Assembly: GCF_001644605.1 (NCBI RefSeq)
Contig: NZ_CP011388.1
Coordinates: 4,755,501 to 4,819,500, forward strand
Length of the DNA stretch: 64,000 nucleotides
Origin: Paenibacillus swuensis
Lineage (GTDB): Bacteria; Bacillota; Bacilli; Paenibacillales; DY6
Direction of reading: 5' to 3'
In this document: piece by piece, positions 8,655 through 17,236 of the stretch
Numbering within the stretch: position 1 is the first letter of the stretch
Layout: each line of letters begins with the position of its first letter
Translations under genes and position numbers: made by a program
The notes under the pieces: model-generated
Told to the model about the DNA's origin: nothing
The model's input: the letters and a program-made list of their open reading frames with translations, nothing else
Database searches by the model: none

Positions 8655-10444
8655 TGAACAACAGGCAGTTCGATAATAAAGCGCGAACCTGCGCCTAAGC
8701 TGCTTTCCACCCGAATCGTCCCCCGATGCAGTTCTACAAGATGTTTCACAATGGATAATCCGAGGCCCGTTCCGCCGGAGCTTCTTGATCTGGCCTTGTC
8801 CACTCTGTAAAACCGTTCAAATATGCGAGGAATATCTTTCTTTGGAATGCCGACACCGGTATCTTGGATCACGATCTGGACATGATCATATTCGCCATTG
8901 CCGGCTGTATCCACAGCCTCTGCCGTCACAGTAATTTTTCCGCCTTCAGGCGTGTAGTTAATCCCGTTCGCGAGTAAATTAATCAGAATCTGCTGTAACC
9001 GGTCCTCATCTGCTTCCAAGTAAAGATTCTCGTCGACATGCATATCCATATCAATTTGCTTACGTTTCGCTTCCGTCTGCATCACATCAATGGTATTAAG
9101 AATGAAGGGCTGCATCTGAATAGGGGAAAAATACAGCGGAATTCGTTTCGACTCCACTTTGGACAATTCCAGTATATCCACAATCAGCCGGTTCAACCGA
9201 TCGCTCTCGTCATGGATAATCTGAAGAAAGGATCTCGCGGTTTCCTCGTCATTGACCGCGCCGGCCAGCAACGTTTCCGCAAATCCCTTTACCGCGGCAA
9301 TCGGTGTCTTCAGTTCATGCGAGACATTCGCCACAAATTCACTACGAACCCGCTCCAGGCGCCGGATGGCTGAAATATCATGAAGTACAATAACAATCCC
9401 CGCCCAATCCGTTTCACTATGATACATGGGAACAAGATTGATTTCCAGAATCCGTTCTTCCGGGAAATAGAAAGTTAACTCATCCCGGATATGTTCTTTC
9501 TTCTCCATACATTCCTGGATGATTTGGGTCATCTCATATTGTTGCTTCGCTTGATCGTAGGTTTTCCCCAGCAATTCTTTGGAATTGAAGCCGAGAATTT
9601 CCTCCGCCGAACGATTTAACAGTACTATATGCCCTTCGCGGTCGATCATCACCACACCGCTAATCATGTTCTCCAGAACACTCTTGAGACGGCTTTCATC
9701 TTCCTGAATACGATTCATCTGGAATTGCAAGGAATCCGCCATCGTATTAATGGCGTTACCCAGTTGGCCGATTTCATCCACATTTTTGATAAAAACACGG
9801 GATTTGTAATTCATATGTGTAATTTGATTGGCGACCCGGGTAATTTTCTCCAACGGCCTGGTTAAGGAATGCGCGATCCGATAGCTTAACATCCCCGCCA
9901 TGGAGAAGAAGATAAACAATCCCACGATGAGGTAAAACCAGACCAGCCGTGTCCGCGCCTCAACGTCCTCAAGACTCATCGACAGCCTAACGTATCCCTT
10001 GAAGTCGGCCCCCTGCTGGACAGGAACGGCAACATAAAGCATATTCTTCTTTAACGTTGCACTGAAACGGGTTGAACTGCCCACGCCTTTAGCTTTGGCC
10101 TGGATCACTTCCAGCCTGTCGCCGTGATTATCCATGAACGTCGGATCATTGTCGGAATCCCCTAAGACTTTGCCGTCCTCCCGGATAAATGTCACTCTTG
10201 CTTCCGCTACGGCCCTGAGATGCTGCGCGTTCGACGTGTAATAAGCAATCTGCTCCTTCTCCGTTCCGCCGGACAACCAGTCGGTCTGGGCCATGATGAT
10301 TTTGCCTTCGCGGACCAGATTATCCTTCAGGCTTTCCAGTTGGGCTTGATTGAACATACGGGCCATAAATATACCGCAGGCCAATACCGACAAGCCAATC
10401 AACACAATAAAGATCAGCGTGAGCCGCACGCGAAATTTCATCAT
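8651..10444 (-). CDS. phoR: Sensor histidine kinase, PhoR-like (597 aa)
   Basis: Domains in order: first membrane helix (about 8-30), an extracytoplasmic sensor (about 31-165), second helix (about 168-188), HAMP (about 190-245), PAS (about 250-360, LENMISGVVMIDREGHIVLLN), HisKA with phosphoacceptor H376 in VSHELKTP, and an ATPase domain with the N box (QILINLLANGINYTPEGG), G1 (IQDTGVGIP) and G2 (SGGTGLGLSIVKHL). This is the PhoR/WalK layout. Two adjacent ATGs are possible starts. It is transcribed ahead of its response regulator. TTTACA and TTAACA hexamers lie 85-101 bases upstream, inside the end of the transporter gene. It probably senses phosphate limitation (inference from family). Confidence 0.85.
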   Translation of the reverse strand: MMKFRVRLTLIFIVLIGLSVLACGIFMARMFNQAQLESLKDNLVREGKIIMAQTDWLSGGTEKEQIAYYTSNAQHLRAVAEARVTFIREDGKVLGDSDNDPTFMDNHGDRLEVIQAKAKGVGSSTRFSATLKKNMLYVAVPVQQGADFKGYVRLSMSLEDVEARTRLVWFYLIVGLFIFFSMAGMLSYRIAHSLTRPLEKITRVANQITHMNYKSRVFIKNVDEIGQLGNAINTMADSLQFQMNRIQEDESRLKSVLENMISGVVMIDREGHIVLLNRSAEEILGFNSKELLGKTYDQAKQQYEMTQIIQECMEKKEHIRDELTFYFPEERILEINLVPMYHSETDWAGIVIVLHDISAIRRLERVRSEFVANVSHELKTPIAAVKGFAETLLAGAVNDEETARSFLQIIHDESDRLNRLIVDILELSKVESKRIPLYFSPIQMQPFILNTIDVMQTEAKRKQIDMDMHVDENLYLEADEDRLQQILINLLANGINYTPEGGKITVTAEAVDTAGNGEYDHVQIVIQDTGVGIPKKDIPRIFERFYRVDKARSRSSGGTGLGLSIVKHLVELHRGTIRVESSLGAGSRFIIELPVVH

Positions 10445-10528
10445 TCGTTGTGAACCTCGTTCTCTCTATAGTCTGTCTGAGCCAAGCTTATCGTATCTTT
10501 TCTGTGACTCCGTGACTAGTATGATTAT

Positions 10529-10545
10529 TGTTAAGGTTTTGTAAA
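10529..10545 (-). promoter_or_regulatory. PhoP-box-like pair upstream of phoR
   Basis: On the minus strand TTTACA (10545-10540) and TTAACA (10534-10529) are separated by 5 bases, the same geometry as before phoP. The next hexamer in phase is CATACT, a weak match. The site overlaps the last codons of the BASS transporter gene. Confidence 0.5.
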
Positions 10546-11520
10546 CTCGCGCTTTGCACGATACGCCAGAAACCAATAGTTGGCCGTAGCGAGCGGCTGC
10601 TGAATAAGGATAGCCAGCACGACCGGCACAGCGGCCAGCGGACCGAAGTACGCCAGGCCGATCACCATGCCCAGCGAAATATTCCGCATGCCCGAGGCAT
10701 AGGTGTAGTTCGCTGGATTCGCTGTGCGGGGCAGGATGTACGTGCCCAGCAATCCCAGCGCGTAGCAAGCGGCTACCAGCAGAACCACAGCAGGTATGAC
10801 CCGCACCATGTCCTGGCGCAGCGCCGAGATATGCGGCGCAATGGCCGCGGCGTTAATCGCGACTACGGCCGCGAACGCCAGCTTGGACAGCGGCGCCGCA
10901 ACGGGCGCCGCAGCCGCGCGGATGCGTCCGCGCGAGAGCTCGCACAGCGCCACGCCGGCCGCTGTGGGCAATACGATAATGATGAGCAGCTTCATCATCA
11001 TCCCCGCGCCGTCGACATGGATGTCGGCGCCGAAGAACGCTTGCACGAGCAGCGGCACCACCGCCGGACTCAGCAGCGAGTCGATTACGATCAGGGAGAG
11101 GATCCACGGCACGCTGCCGCCGGATAAGCCGACCCAGATCGCGGACGACACGCCCAGCGGGATAGCGGTGAAGAGCACCAAGCCGACGACATACGGCGAG
11201 GCGGCTCCAAACACGGCAGCCCCTATGCCGTAGGCAATCAGGGGCGCCGCGATGTGGGCCAGGGCGAACAGCAGCAGCATCGAAGCGGGGTGACGAAGCT
11301 CATCCCGGATCGAGCGGAAGCTGCAGCCCCAGGCCATCACCAGCGTGATGTACGCGAAGAGCCCCGGCACCCAGGGGATGAATTGCTGCAAGGGGCCAGA
11401 GGCCAGGAATCCCGCGATGAGCGCAGCCGGAATGACGATAAACATATACCGCTCGAACAACGCATTAAAGCGCAGCCCGAGCGGTATCGTTACACGTGCG
11501 GTTTGAGGCTCCGAACTCAT
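10531..11520 (-). CDS. Bile acid:sodium symporter (BASS) family transporter (329 aa)
   Basis: The protein has about ten hydrophobic helices and the BASS-type motifs LGVSSAIWVGLSGG and YTYASGMRNISLGMVIGLAYF. BASS transporters import organic acids or sterol-like anions using sodium; the substrate is not evident. The start codon overlaps the fumarase stop (ATGA at 11517-11520), so the two are translationally coupled and probably co-transcribed. This suggests a link to dicarboxylate or organic acid metabolism (inference). The gene is markedly GC-rich and alanine-rich compared with its neighbours, which produces long spurious frames on the other strand. Confidence 0.83.
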   Translation of the reverse strand: MSSEPQTARVTIPLGLRFNALFERYMFIVIPAALIAGFLASGPLQQFIPWVPGLFAYITLVMAWGCSFRSIRDELRHPASMLLLFALAHIAAPLIAYGIGAAVFGAASPYVVGLVLFTAIPLGVSSAIWVGLSGGSVPWILSLIVIDSLLSPAVVPLLVQAFFGADIHVDGAGMMMKLLIIIVLPTAAGVALCELSRGRIRAAAAPVAAPLSKLAFAAVVAINAAAIAPHISALRQDMVRVIPAVVLLVAACYALGLLGTYILPRTANPANYTYASGMRNISLGMVIGLAYFGPLAAVPVVLAILIQQPLATANYWFLAYRAKREFTKP

Positions 11521-13160
11521 TTAAACACAGGTTCCTTAAACTCGGCTAATTTCTCCAGGGAATTCTTCTCCACCTCGGCATGCAAGCTGTTGCCATGGGA
11601 ATCCATCGTCACAATGGCCGCAAAGCCTTCGACTTGCAGATGCCACATCGCTTCCGGAATGCCGAATTCCATGAAGTCCACGCCTTCCACTTTCTTGAAG
11701 CATTCCGCATAATACTGCGCGGCGCCGCCGATAGCGTTCAGATAAACGGCCCCGTGCTCTTCCAGGGCTTGCAGCGTCTTCGCGCCCATGCCGCCTTTGC
11801 CGATGACGGCGCGTATGCCGAATTTCTTAATAATATCGCCTTGGTAAGGTTCCTCGCGAATACTTGTTGTCGGTCCTGCCGCTCGCACACGCCAACCGTT
11901 CTCATCTTTACTCATCACGGGACCGCAGTGGTAAATCACTTGTCCGTTCAGATCAATCGGCGCGTCATGATCCATCAAATAACTATGTAACGCATCGCGG
12001 CCGGTATGCATCTGACCATTGATTATGACAACATCTCCTACGCGTAATTGACGAATCTGCTCTTCTGTAATCGGAGTTTGCAGCACGATCTCGCGGCGCT
12101 CGGATGCAGTGTTATCCACTCCCCCCTGATTCAAGGGGATAACCCGGCCCTCATTGGCAACATTACCGCCACCCTGCTGAGCCGATGGGATAACCCCGCC
12201 TCCTGTTGCGAGCACGGCCTCAGTCGCTTCCACATCGGTTTCCTCGGTCATCGAGACCTCCGAACCGCCCGTGTAAATCCATTCGGTAATCCCGCCCGTT
12301 GCCGAATCAATCAACACCCCTTGGCGGCGGTACGCCCAACAGTTGTAAGCAACCGAGACGAAGAAGCTTGCCGGCAAGCGGTTCATCACGCCGACTTTAC
12401 AGCCCAGCAGCGTAACCGCGCCGCCAAAGCCCATCGTGCCGATGCCCAGCTTATTCGCGTTCTCGAGGATGTAATCCTCAAGCTGCGCCAATTGCTCATT
12501 GGGATTCACATCGTCCACGACGCGGAACAGCTGCTGCTTCGCGAGCTCGTAGCCCGTCGTGCGATCGCCTCCGATGCCGACCCCGATAAAGCCTGCGGAG
12601 CAGCCTTGTCCTTGCGCCTGATAGACCGCATGCAGAATGCATTTGCGGATCCCGTCCAAATCGCGGCCCGCCTTACCCAAGCCCTCCAGTTGCGCGGGCA
12701 AGCTGTACTGAATATTCTTATTCTCGCAGCCGCCGCCTTTCAGAATGAGCCGCACATCAATTTCATCTTTCTCCCATTGTTCAAAATGAATCACAGGTGT
12801 TCCCGCTCCCAGATTGTCTCCGCTGTTCTCGCCGGTAAGCGAATCCACCGAGTTCGGACGCAGCTTCGTATCCTTCGTCGCCATCCGCACGGCTTCCCGA
12901 ATATCCCGTTTCATCGCGATCTGATTGGCTCCTACCGGGCAGTGAACCACAAACGTCGGCATCCCTGTATCCTGGCATATCGGGGAAACATTATCCTCGG
13001 CCATCGTGATGTTCTCCGCAATTGTCGACAGCGAAAGGGCGGCTCTCGTTCCTTGATCTTCCTTCGCTTTCGCGGCTTTTACCGCGCGCCTGACGTCGGC
13101 CGGCAAATTGGTGGACGTTTCTACAATGAGCTTAATCATGCTTTCCTGAAATTGATTCAT
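11517..13160 (-). CDS. fumA: Fumarate hydratase, class I, iron-sulfur type (547 aa)
   Basis: The protein joins alpha (about 1-320) and beta (about 340-547) parts in one chain, as in FumA/FumB. It interconverts fumarate and malate in the TCA cycle. Cysteines suited to the 4Fe-4S cluster appear in ICQDTGMPTF (C62), GGGCENKN and GQGCSAGFIG. The beta part has the conserved TTSIREEPYQGD and GKGGMG stretches and the DVVIINGQMHTGRDALH segment. The start is preceded by GGGAGG. The class I enzyme is oxygen-sensitive, in contrast to the class II FumC of Bacillus subtilis. It is coupled to the BASS transporter by a 4-base overlap. Confidence 0.93.
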   Translation of the reverse strand: MNQFQESMIKLIVETSTNLPADVRRAVKAAKAKEDQGTRAALSLSTIAENITMAEDNVSPICQDTGMPTFVVHCPVGANQIAMKRDIREAVRMATKDTKLRPNSVDSLTGENSGDNLGAGTPVIHFEQWEKDEIDVRLILKGGGCENKNIQYSLPAQLEGLGKAGRDLDGIRKCILHAVYQAQGQGCSAGFIGVGIGGDRTTGYELAKQQLFRVVDDVNPNEQLAQLEDYILENANKLGIGTMGFGGAVTLLGCKVGVMNRLPASFFVSVAYNCWAYRRQGVLIDSATGGITEWIYTGGSEVSMTEETDVEATEAVLATGGGVIPSAQQGGGNVANEGRVIPLNQGGVDNTASERREIVLQTPITEEQIRQLRVGDVVIINGQMHTGRDALHSYLMDHDAPIDLNGQVIYHCGPVMSKDENGWRVRAAGPTTSIREEPYQGDIIKKFGIRAVIGKGGMGAKTLQALEEHGAVYLNAIGGAAQYYAECFKKVEGVDFMEFGIPEAMWHLQVEGFAAIVTMDSHGNSLHAEVEKNSLEKLAEFKEPVFK

Positions 13161-13315
13161 AATGACGGCTCCTCCCTGGCATCTATCTCAAATTATGGTA
13201 TGATCAAATGAAAACAACACTCCCTATCATATCATATTTCCGCCATGTGGATAAGCGTTTTCAGCGAGAACCTGCAGGCGGCGTCAGACTCTGGTTTCGA
13301 AAGGATGACTTCCGG

Positions 13316-13897
13316 ATGGAACATCATTTTATGGCATATATGTATCGTTTGCGTTATATCGGACGTTGGAGTTTAATGCGTAACACGACGCAAGAGAATG
13401 TGGCTGAACACTCCTATCATGTCGCTTTGTTGACCCATATGTTATGTACCATTGCTAACGAGATTTATGGCAAAAACGTGCCCGCCGACCGCGCCGTCAC
13501 CGCCTCGCTCTTCCACGACAGCACGGAAGTGATTACCGGCGATATTCCGACCCCGGTGAAGCATCATAACCCGTCAATCCTCCGGCATTTTCGCGAGATT
13601 GAAGTGATGGCCGCGGACCGCCTTACAGAGATGGTGCCGGAGTCGCTCCGTCACATTTATGATCCGCTCGTGCATGGGAGGGCGGATGACCTGATTCGGC
13701 CGTATCTGAAAGCGGCCGACTTGCTCGACGCCTATCTGAAGTGCGTCACGGAGCTGTCCGCGGGTAACCGCGAATTTGCCGTAGCCAAGCGGCAGACGGA
13801 GGAAGCGATGCTGGCGATGGGCATGGAGGAAGTGGACTATTTCCTGACGCACCTGGCACCCAGCTTTGAGAAAACATTGGACGAACTGTCCGAGTGA
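13316..13897 (+). CDS. yfbR: YfbR-like HD-domain 5'-deoxynucleotidase (193 aa)
   Basis: HD-superfamily phosphohydrolase. The N-terminus (MEHHFMAYMYRLRYIGRWSLMRN) matches the usual YfbR start, so ATG 13316 is chosen although the frame is open from 13208. Metal ligands appear in EHSYHVALLTHML and LFHDSTEVITGDIPTPVK, with a further aspartate in KAADLLDAYLKC. E. coli YfbR removes the phosphate from deoxynucleoside 5'-monophosphates, feeding dUMP/dTMP metabolism and nucleotide salvage; the same reaction is inferred here. A GGAT lies 9 bases before the start. The gene is divergent from fumarase and ends at a strong shared terminator. Confidence 0.85.
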   Translation: MEHHFMAYMYRLRYIGRWSLMRNTTQENVAEHSYHVALLTHMLCTIANEIYGKNVPADRAVTASLFHDSTEVITGDIPTPVKHHNPSILRHFREIEVMAADRLTEMVPESLRHIYDPLVHGRADDLIRPYLKAADLLDAYLKCVTELSAGNREFAVAKRQTEEAMLAMGMEEVDYFLTHLAPSFEKTLDELSE

Positions 13898-13913
13898 ATC
13901 TGATTGTAAACGA

Positions 13914-13959
13914 AAAACAGCTTACCCTTTGCGTTTATCGCAATTGGCAAGCTGTTTTA
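13914..13959. terminator. Bidirectional terminator
   Basis: AAAACAGCTT pairs with AAGCTGTTTT, with inner TTGCG/CGCAA pairing; A- and T-tracts on both sides serve the two convergent genes. Confidence 0.88.
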
Positions 13960-13973
13960 TTTTGGCTTAAAAA

Positions 13974-14333
13974 TTAATACGGAAGCCAAGACGGCTCATA
14001 CATAATAGCAACAATCAGAATTAACAAGATCGCATTTACCGCGCTAAGTGTTTGTACCGCGCCTGCATTGCCGTCCTTCATCTTTTTGCCCATAATGCCC
14101 GTAACCGCGAACAGTCCTACTAACAGAACTGCCGTTGTAACATACCAGGCAACCGTTGGATCATACTGAGACGCCAAGTAACCGCCTGTCAGGAATTGCA
14201 GGATTAGCAAATACATGCCGACCCGGTTCATCGAACGCAATACAGGAAGGTTGTTCGCGCGTCCGCTAAAAAACGGCAGCAACAAGTAAAATCCAAGACC
14301 AATAGATCCCAATAAATGCAAAAACAATACCAT
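13974..14333 (-). CDS. Small conserved membrane protein, four helices (119 aa)
   Basis: The sequence is almost wholly hydrophobic, with about four transmembrane segments (VLFLHLLGSIGLGFYLLLPF; VGMYLLILQFLTGGYLA; WYVTTAVLLVGLFAVTG; AVNAILLILIVAIMY) joined by short polar loops. No catalytic motif is seen and the function is unknown. AGGGGTG before the ATG supports the start. The gene is alone on its strand, divergent from the channel-like gene that follows, and ends at the bidirectional terminator it shares with yfbR. Confidence 0.7.
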   Translation of the reverse strand: MVLFLHLLGSIGLGFYLLLPFFSGRANNLPVLRSMNRVGMYLLILQFLTGGYLASQYDPTVAWYVTTAVLLVGLFAVTGIMGKKMKDGNAGAVQTLSAVNAILLILIVAIMYEPSWLPY

Positions 14334-14495
14334 CTTCCATTCACCCCTGATTCGTCAAAATAGGAAATACACCAACATTCATTATACTCTATAACTCTAC
14401 CCAGAACAAAATAGTCCGTTCGCCCTATGCACCTGTTTAATTTTGGACATCTACGTTTATGTAAAGAACATAACCAATCCATAACTGAGAGGACG

Positions 14496-16040
14496 ATGCA
14501 CAGAATGAACAACGAACGTGATTTTGATAACTGGGATTTGTACTACTGGATGAACAACAATAACTTATGGCGCATCCTTGCAGCCATCGCAATCCTGATT
14601 ATCGGTTTATGGGTAGCCAAAGCGGTAGGCAAGGCGATTTCCAAGGGCTTATCCAAAACCACCGTGGACCGCAAAGGTCACATTTATCTCAACCCCAAAA
14701 CTTCGGTAAGCTCCATTCTCGGTAACGTCGTTAAATATTTTTTGTACCTCGTTACGATTCTGATCGTCTTGGAACTTCTGTCCTTTAGCTCGATCTTAAA
14801 TCCATTTGTAGCGTTTATTAACAGCATCACAGTTTACATCCCGTTTATCCTGGCGGCCGTATTGCTTGCAGCCGTTGCGCATATTCTGGGAACGTTGCTG
14901 AAAAGTCTGGTGGTTCGTTTGCTTGCATCGAATGCGGTTGCTAAACACACGCCCTACCTGACACAGTACAAAGATACCATCGGTACTATCGTCTACGCTT
15001 TAATTATTCTGTTGTTCGCACCAAGCATCCTGCAATCGTTACATATCGATGCGATCTCCCGTCCGATCGGCGCTGTAGTGAATCTGATTATCAGCTTCCT
15101 TCCACTGATTGTCACAGCCGTTATTCTGATTATCATCGGTCATTTGATCGCGAAGTTTGTGGCGAGCCTGGCGCAGACGCTGGCGACTTCCATGAACCTG
15201 CAACGTTGGACCGGTCCCGAAGTGAACGTTCCTTCCATCGTACGCAGTGTCGTTTACTTCCTGATTCTGTTCCCTATTGTCGTTCAGGCTTTAAACGTGT
15301 TGCAGATCGATTCCATACAACAGCCTGCTGAGAATATTCTAAACCTGATTATGGCTTGGATTCCGCGCATTGTTGTTGCGGCTTTCCTGATCTACCTGGG
15401 CTACATTATTTCCAAAATCGTCCGCAACTTCACACTGACTCTACTATCCCCGATGAAGTTGGATCAGAAGACGTACGGATTAGCTACAATGTTTAACCGT
15501 CGCAAAAACATGCTCGATGCTAAAGGGAATCCGCTTGGCGGCGGTATCACACCGGCACCGACACTGACCACAAACGGCGAATCGATGGGTGTGACGACCA
15601 CGTGGCCCATTACACGCTGGATTGCTAACATCGTCGGTATCCTTGTATTTGGATTCTTCCTTGTAGAAGGTACGAATGTGCTGGGTCTGGAATTCATATC
15701 CGCTACGGTCGCAACGTTAATGGCGTTGTTACCTCGACTGGTATTAGTAGCCATTATCATCCTGGGCGGTATCGTATTGGCTCGCATGGCTGCAGGACTG
15801 GTTAGCGATTCAAATCCGTTGAAGAATTTCATTCAACCGGTGATTATCGTGCTGGCTGTTGTGATCGGCCTGACTGAGATTGGATTAGCATCCTTGATTA
15901 TTACCTCCGGATTTATGATCGTGCTTGGCGCTTTGGCCATCACCTTCATCATCTCGGTCGGTATCGGAAGCATTCCTGCTGTGAAAAACTACTGGAGCAA
16001 GAAACAATCCTCCGGCAGCAACAACAGCACGGGATTGTAA
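14496..16040 (+). CDS. Mechanosensitive-channel-like membrane protein with TM-helix repeats (CmpX type)
   Basis: The protein has repeated units of two hydrophobic helices (FILAAVLLAAVAHILGTLLKSLV; LIVTAVILIIIGHLIAKFVASL; RIVVAAFLIYLGYIISKIV; RLVLVAIIILGGIVLARMAAGL). These match the conserved TM-helix repeat found in CmpX-like relatives of small mechanosensitive channels. The beta domain of true MscS is absent, so channel activity is uncertain. The frame is open from 14427, but GAGAGGA at 14487-14493 points to ATG 14496 or ATG 14505; 14496 is given. The C-terminus is polar (KKQSSGSNNS). It stands alone, with a terminator 50 bases downstream. Confidence 0.75.
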   Translation: MHRMNNERDFDNWDLYYWMNNNNLWRILAAIAILIIGLWVAKAVGKAISKGLSKTTVDRKGHIYLNPKTSVSSILGNVVKYFLYLVTILIVLELLSFSSILNPFVAFINSITVYIPFILAAVLLAAVAHILGTLLKSLVVRLLASNAVAKHTPYLTQYKDTIGTIVYALIILLFAPSILQSLHIDAISRPIGAVVNLIISFLPLIVTAVILIIIGHLIAKFVASLAQTLATSMNLQRWTGPEVNVPSIVRSVVYFLILFPIVVQALNVLQIDSIQQPAENILNLIMAWIPRIVVAAFLIYLGYIISKIVRNFTLTLLSPMKLDQKTYGLATMFNRRKNMLDAKGNPLGGGITPAPTLTTNGESMGVTTTWPITRWIANIVGILVFGFFLVEGTNVLGLEFISATVATLMALLPRLVLVAIIILGGIVLARMAAGLVSDSNPLKNFIQPVIIVLAVVIGLTEIGLASLIITSGFMIVLGALAITFIISVGIGSIPAVKNYWSKKQSSGSNNSTGL

Positions 16041-16091
16041 GCGAAGGGAATTTACGAATCATCCACAACTGAAGACCTATCCCAATTTATG

Positions 16092-16129
16092 AAACCCGGA
16101 GCACTGCTGATTTAGCGGCCTCCGGGTTT
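16092..16129. terminator. Bidirectional terminator
   Basis: AAACCCGGAG (16092-16101) pairs with CTCCGGGTTT (16120-16129), followed on the plus strand by T-rich sequence. Confidence 0.85.
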
Positions 16130-16135
16130 TCATGT

Positions 16136-16687
16136 TTATCTGTGGAGACGCCTTCGATTGCGATGTGTTCTGTACAATGCAATGGCCGCTACTCCCGTAG
16201 CACCGATTAGATAAGGCACATAGTAAGTCCAATCCTGAGTTTTATTGGAATATCTGTACTCGGCCATCAAATAGGTTTCCTCATCAACTTTCACGGATAT
16301 CGCTTGTTTCCGCCCCATTCCGATGATCGCATAGTAGCCGGTACCTACAGCATAGGCGTTGGAAAAGTTGCCGGAGTAGCTCCCTTCCCGATCCGAGTAT
16401 TTCGTCACATAGCCAATCTTCTTACCGATGCGTGCCTCCTCAACCTTAACATCCGTTACCTCATACAAATATCCATCATTCGCCACACTTTTGTACGCCC
16501 AATCCGCCAAAGCCGCCCCGCCCCCCATTCCGCCGAACACACTCATGATAGCTAACATACCAAGCACTTTGGACATATTAACGATCCGAAGCACATGGAG
16601 AACATGATGCACAAGATGAAATTGTCCAACTACCCTAAGCTCACTTGAGCTGCGTCCCGCATTATTATTCGACATTGGGAATTTCAC
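16136..16687 (-). CDS. Hypothetical membrane protein (183 aa)
   Basis: Not recognised. The protein has a polar N-terminus, a hydrophobic segment (MSKVLGMLAIMSVFGGMGGGAAL), a ~100-residue soluble beta-like region (YEVTDVKVEEARIGKKIGYV), a second helix (YVPYLIGATGVAAIALY) and a basic tail (RTHRNRRRLHR). The GTG start at 16687 follows GGGGCGGTGG. A later ATG at about residue 38, behind GGAT, would turn the first helix into a signal peptide. The gene lies 113 bases downstream of the palindrome array, which therefore sits in its promoter region. Confidence 0.55.
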   Translation of the reverse strand: MKFPMSNNNAGRSSSELRVVGQFHLVHHVLHVLRIVNMSKVLGMLAIMSVFGGMGGGAALADWAYKSVANDGYLYEVTDVKVEEARIGKKIGYVTKYSDREGSYSGNFSNAYAVGTGYYAIIGMGRKQAISVKVDEETYLMAEYRYSNKTQDWTYYVPYLIGATGVAAIALYRTHRNRRRLHR

Positions 16688-16800
16688 GCTGTACCACCGC
16701 CCCTTCTTTTACAGAAATTGACTGCATTGGAATCGTAAAGGTTGCAGATTACGTCTTTTAACAAATTGTAAATAACCTCTCTAACTGCAGACACTGCAAT

Positions 16801-16983
16801 AGTAGCGTTATCGCTACTAAATTACTCTTCAATACCTACTGGAACTGAATTTGTAGCGATATCGCTACTAATGATTGAAATTAAGCCACCCAGATTACTT
16901 AGACCACTCTTTTGTAGCGATAACGCTACTAATCACATCACATAACGATTATAAAGTTGGAATTGTAGCGTCTTCGCTACTAA
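16801..16983. repeat. Array of four 20-bp palindromic repeats
   Basis: Copies at 16801-16820, 16852-16871, 16913-16932 and 16964-16983 share GTAGCG-NNNN-CGCTACTAA. The 6-bp arms are identical in all four, while the central tetranucleotide varies (TTAT, ATAT, ATAA, TCTT). Start-to-start distances are 51, 61 and 51 bases, close to whole turns of B-DNA. Sequences between copies are unrelated. The array lies between the wHTH fragment of the nuclease-like gene and the next minus-strand gene. Confidence 0.9.
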
Positions 16984-17071
16984 TGCAACACCACAACCAC
17001 CGTTAGTACTACGATGCCTCAATTCAACCATCGATTTCACGTCTGACTCCATAATTTCTGTTCCCCACCTA

Positions 17072-17236
17072 CTACACTTTCTTGTTGCGCCACCGCTCTG
17101 ACAGAACATAGGACGTTACTCTCAAATTCCCGCTATGCGGTTTTATGATTCCTTTCTCTACCAACCTCAACAAGGCTTTCCTGCTATTGGAACGTTGAAC
17201 ATTTAGTAATTTTGATATTTCAGCGACACGGACAGG
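17072..17236 (-). pseudogene. Winged-helix C-terminal fragment of the preceding gene, cut off by an in-frame TAA
   Basis: Directly after the TAA at 17237-17239 the same frame stays open for 54 codons to TAG at 17072-17074. The fragment begins PVRVAEISKLLNVQRSNSRK and goes on to ALLRLVEKGIIKPHSGN and a basic end, a clear winged helix-turn-helix. No frameshift is needed. It has no start codon and ribosome site of its own that I can see. It is therefore read as the original C-terminal DNA-binding part of the upstream nuclease-like protein, lost through a nonsense mutation or separated by a stop that is sometimes read through. Confidence 0.7.

Noticed and set aside
10528-11233. Long plus-strand frames opposite the BASS transporter
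   Set aside because: They result from high GC in the transporter gene; no start site or motif supports them.
12048-13211. 387-codon frame opposite fumA
   Set aside because: Composition is Arg/His/Ala-rich without domain motifs; it is a shadow of the class I fumarase gene.
16801-16983. The four palindromes as a CRISPR array
   Set aside because: Repeats are only 20 bases with variable centres, spacers are 31, 41 and 31 bases, and no cas genes are nearby.
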